18,292 bases of DNA from assembly GCA_036514635.1 (NCBI GenBank), contig DATBWU010000161.1:1-18292 (forward strand), given 5' to 3'. Origin of the DNA: DASSFZ01 sp036514635 (GTDB lineage Bacteria; Chloroflexota; Anaerolineae; Fen-1058). Positions 17,525-18,292 of the stretch are shown here, in pieces; positions within the stretch are counted from its first letter, which is position 1; each line of letters opens with the position of its first letter. The notes under the pieces are model-generated. The model did no database searches, was not told where the DNA came from, and saw only the letters and a program-made list of their open reading frames with translations. The translations under genes were made by a program, and so were the position numbers.

Positions 17525-17941
17525 TTATTCGTTGTCCATCCGTTGCTTATCCGTTGACGCTTTGCGCCGATCCGAAATAAACCAGTACACCTTCAGCGCC
17601 ACGCCCACCACAACGACACCGGCAGCGACATAGTTCAGCACGGTTCCCAGATCGGGCGGTGTGGCCTGCGAGGGGCTGGGCGTTTCACTACCCGGCTGCG
17701 ACACGCCGGGCATAAAGGCCTGAAAGGTGGCGGCTGGTGTCGGCGCGGCGGGATCGCACGGGGTGGCGGGGCCGCACAGCGCCGGATCGGTTACTGGCGT
17801 CGGAAGGCCGATCGGACTGTCCAGCGGCGATTGGATCGGGCTGACCACTTGCAACAGTCCAACTTGCGCGCGCGTCGGCAGTGCGATCCACAATATGGCG
17901 TACACAACCAACATCCATCGAGTCAATCGAGATACAGTCAT
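17525..17941 (-). CDS. Small secreted membrane-anchored protein of unknown function
   Basis: This 138-residue protein has an N-terminal signal-like helix (about 8-26, ending PTRAQ), a Pro/Ser/Thr-rich external segment (about 30-97) with two cysteines in LCGPATPC, a C-terminal membrane helix (about 102-123) and a short charged tail (SDRRKASTDKQRM). GAGGTG precedes the ATG at 17941. It lies between the surface repeat protein and ecfT on the same strand, so it is probably part of the importer system, perhaps as a membrane partner of the carrier. No known domain is recognised. Confidence 0.7.
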   Translation of the reverse strand: MTVSRLTRWMLVVYAILWIALPTRAQVGLLQVVSPIQSPLDSPIGLPTPVTDPALCGPATPCDPAAPTPAATFQAFMPGVSQPGSETPSPSQATPPDLGTVLNYVAAGVVVVGVALKVYWFISDRRKASTDKQRMDNE

Positions 17942-17950
17942 TTTCACCTC

Positions 17951-17994
17951 GCGACCTTGTGAAGGCCTTGACGACCTGGCCTTCGCAAGGTCGC
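17951..17994. repeat. 17-bp stem hairpin between surface protein and small membrane protein
   Basis: gcgaccttgtgaaggcc (17951-17967) and ggccttcgcaaggtcgc (17978-17994) are inverted with one mismatch (T against G, a wobble in RNA) around a 10-nt loop. It is 14 nt past the stop of the upstream gene and directly abuts the ribosome site of the next. No T-tract follows, so it is more likely a palindromic element or an mRNA stabiliser than a terminator. Confidence 0.65.
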
Positions 17995-18008
17995 AGTTTA
18001 CCATCCGA

Positions 18009-18292
18009 CTACAAAACGCGCACGCGGAACCGCGCCCGGATTCCGGCGAAGATGAGCAAGACGCCGAGCGCGAGGGTCGGCCAGACATCGAGCACGCTAC
18101 CCGATTCAGGCAGCAGCACCGGAACCGCGCCCGAAGCCGGCACCACGCTCACGCGCACGAAGGTCTTGCCGTACAGTGCCGGAACGGCTTGCAGCGTCGC
18201 CAGCACGTTCGGGCCGGGGAAGACCGCGTTGAACGAGAACGATCCATCGTCGTTTTGCAGCGCCAGCAGTGCGCCGATTGGATCGCCGCCGC
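18009..18292 (-). CDS. C-terminal part of a surface prenyltransferase/squalene-oxidase-like repeat protein (partial)
   Basis: The gene runs off the right edge; the last 94 codons are seen. They contain a QxxDGSF-type repeat (ALLALQNDDGSFSF) followed by VLATLQAVPALYGK, features of the alpha/alpha-barrel fold shared by squalene cyclases, prenyltransferases and transcobalamin/intrinsic-factor-like proteins. A short Ser/Val-rich stretch follows, then LPESG, a hydrophobic helix (TLALGVLLIFAGI) and a basic tail (RARFRVRVL). That tail resembles a cell-wall sorting or membrane-anchor signal. In bacteria such proteins are often encoded beside ECF importers, so a cofactor carrier on the cell surface is likely; cobalamin is the main candidate. 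The N-terminal part, needed to confirm this, is outside the window. Confidence 0.8.
   Translation of the reverse strand, partial: GGDPIGALLALQNDDGSFSFNAVFPGPNVLATLQAVPALYGKTFVRVSVVPASGAVPVLLPESGSVLDVWPTLALGVLLIFAGIRARFRVRVL

Overview
The window looks like chromosomal DNA from a moderately high-GC bacterium, most plausibly a Chloroflexota (Anaerolineae-like) organism. This is inferred from gene content and style: a MalT-type LuxR regulator, Thr/Pro-rich linkers in a surface L,D-transpeptidase, an ECF importer beside a surface alpha/alpha-barrel protein, and many palindromic intergenic repeats. No rRNA, tRNA, CRISPR array or transposase gene was seen. Nearly all genes lie on the minus strand; the exceptions are an RNA methyltransferase and a CBS-domain/membrane-peptide pair (10.7-12.1 kb).

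Region by region. (1) 1-4.7 kb holds an ABC-2 type export operon, read right to left: a 193-aa membrane protein, an ATPase, two permeases and a conserved 70-aa protein. (2) 4.8-7.5 kb is a large MalT-like ATP-binding LuxR regulator, whose best start is an internal GTG. (3) 7.7-8.5 kb is a DUF433/DUF5615 toxin-antitoxin pair overlapping by ATGA. (4) 8.6-10.5 kb holds two cell-wall enzymes, a membrane-anchored L,D-transpeptidase and an N-acetylmuramoyl-L-alanine amidase. (5) 10.7-12.1 kb holds a SpoU/TrmH-type methyltransferase, a CBS pair protein and a tiny two-helix membrane protein. (6) 12.15-18.29 kb is an ECF vitamin-type importer locus: a surface squalene-cyclase-like repeat protein (cut by the window edge), a small secreted/membrane protein, EcfT, a fused double ATPase EcfA-A' and an S component. 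A two-gene restriction-modification cassette sits between ecfT and ecfA.

The ECF locus is the most interesting part. The terminal protein shows the QxxDGSF-type repeat of the prenyltransferase/squalene-oxidase/transcobalamin-like fold, an LPESG motif, a transmembrane segment and a basic tail. This suggests that an extracellular carrier captures a cofactor (cobalamin is the leading guess) and passes it to the ECF importer. The restriction-modification cassette splits the operon, and the S component carries palindromic repeat DNA both at its N-terminus and in frame inside its coding sequence.

The second notable signal is a short repeat present three times (about 14-130, 7621-7713 and 8596-8624). 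Two copies run on into matching reading frames whose differences are largely synonymous, so they look like decayed 5' ends of one gene family. The third copy forms the last codons and the stop of the L,D-transpeptidase gene.
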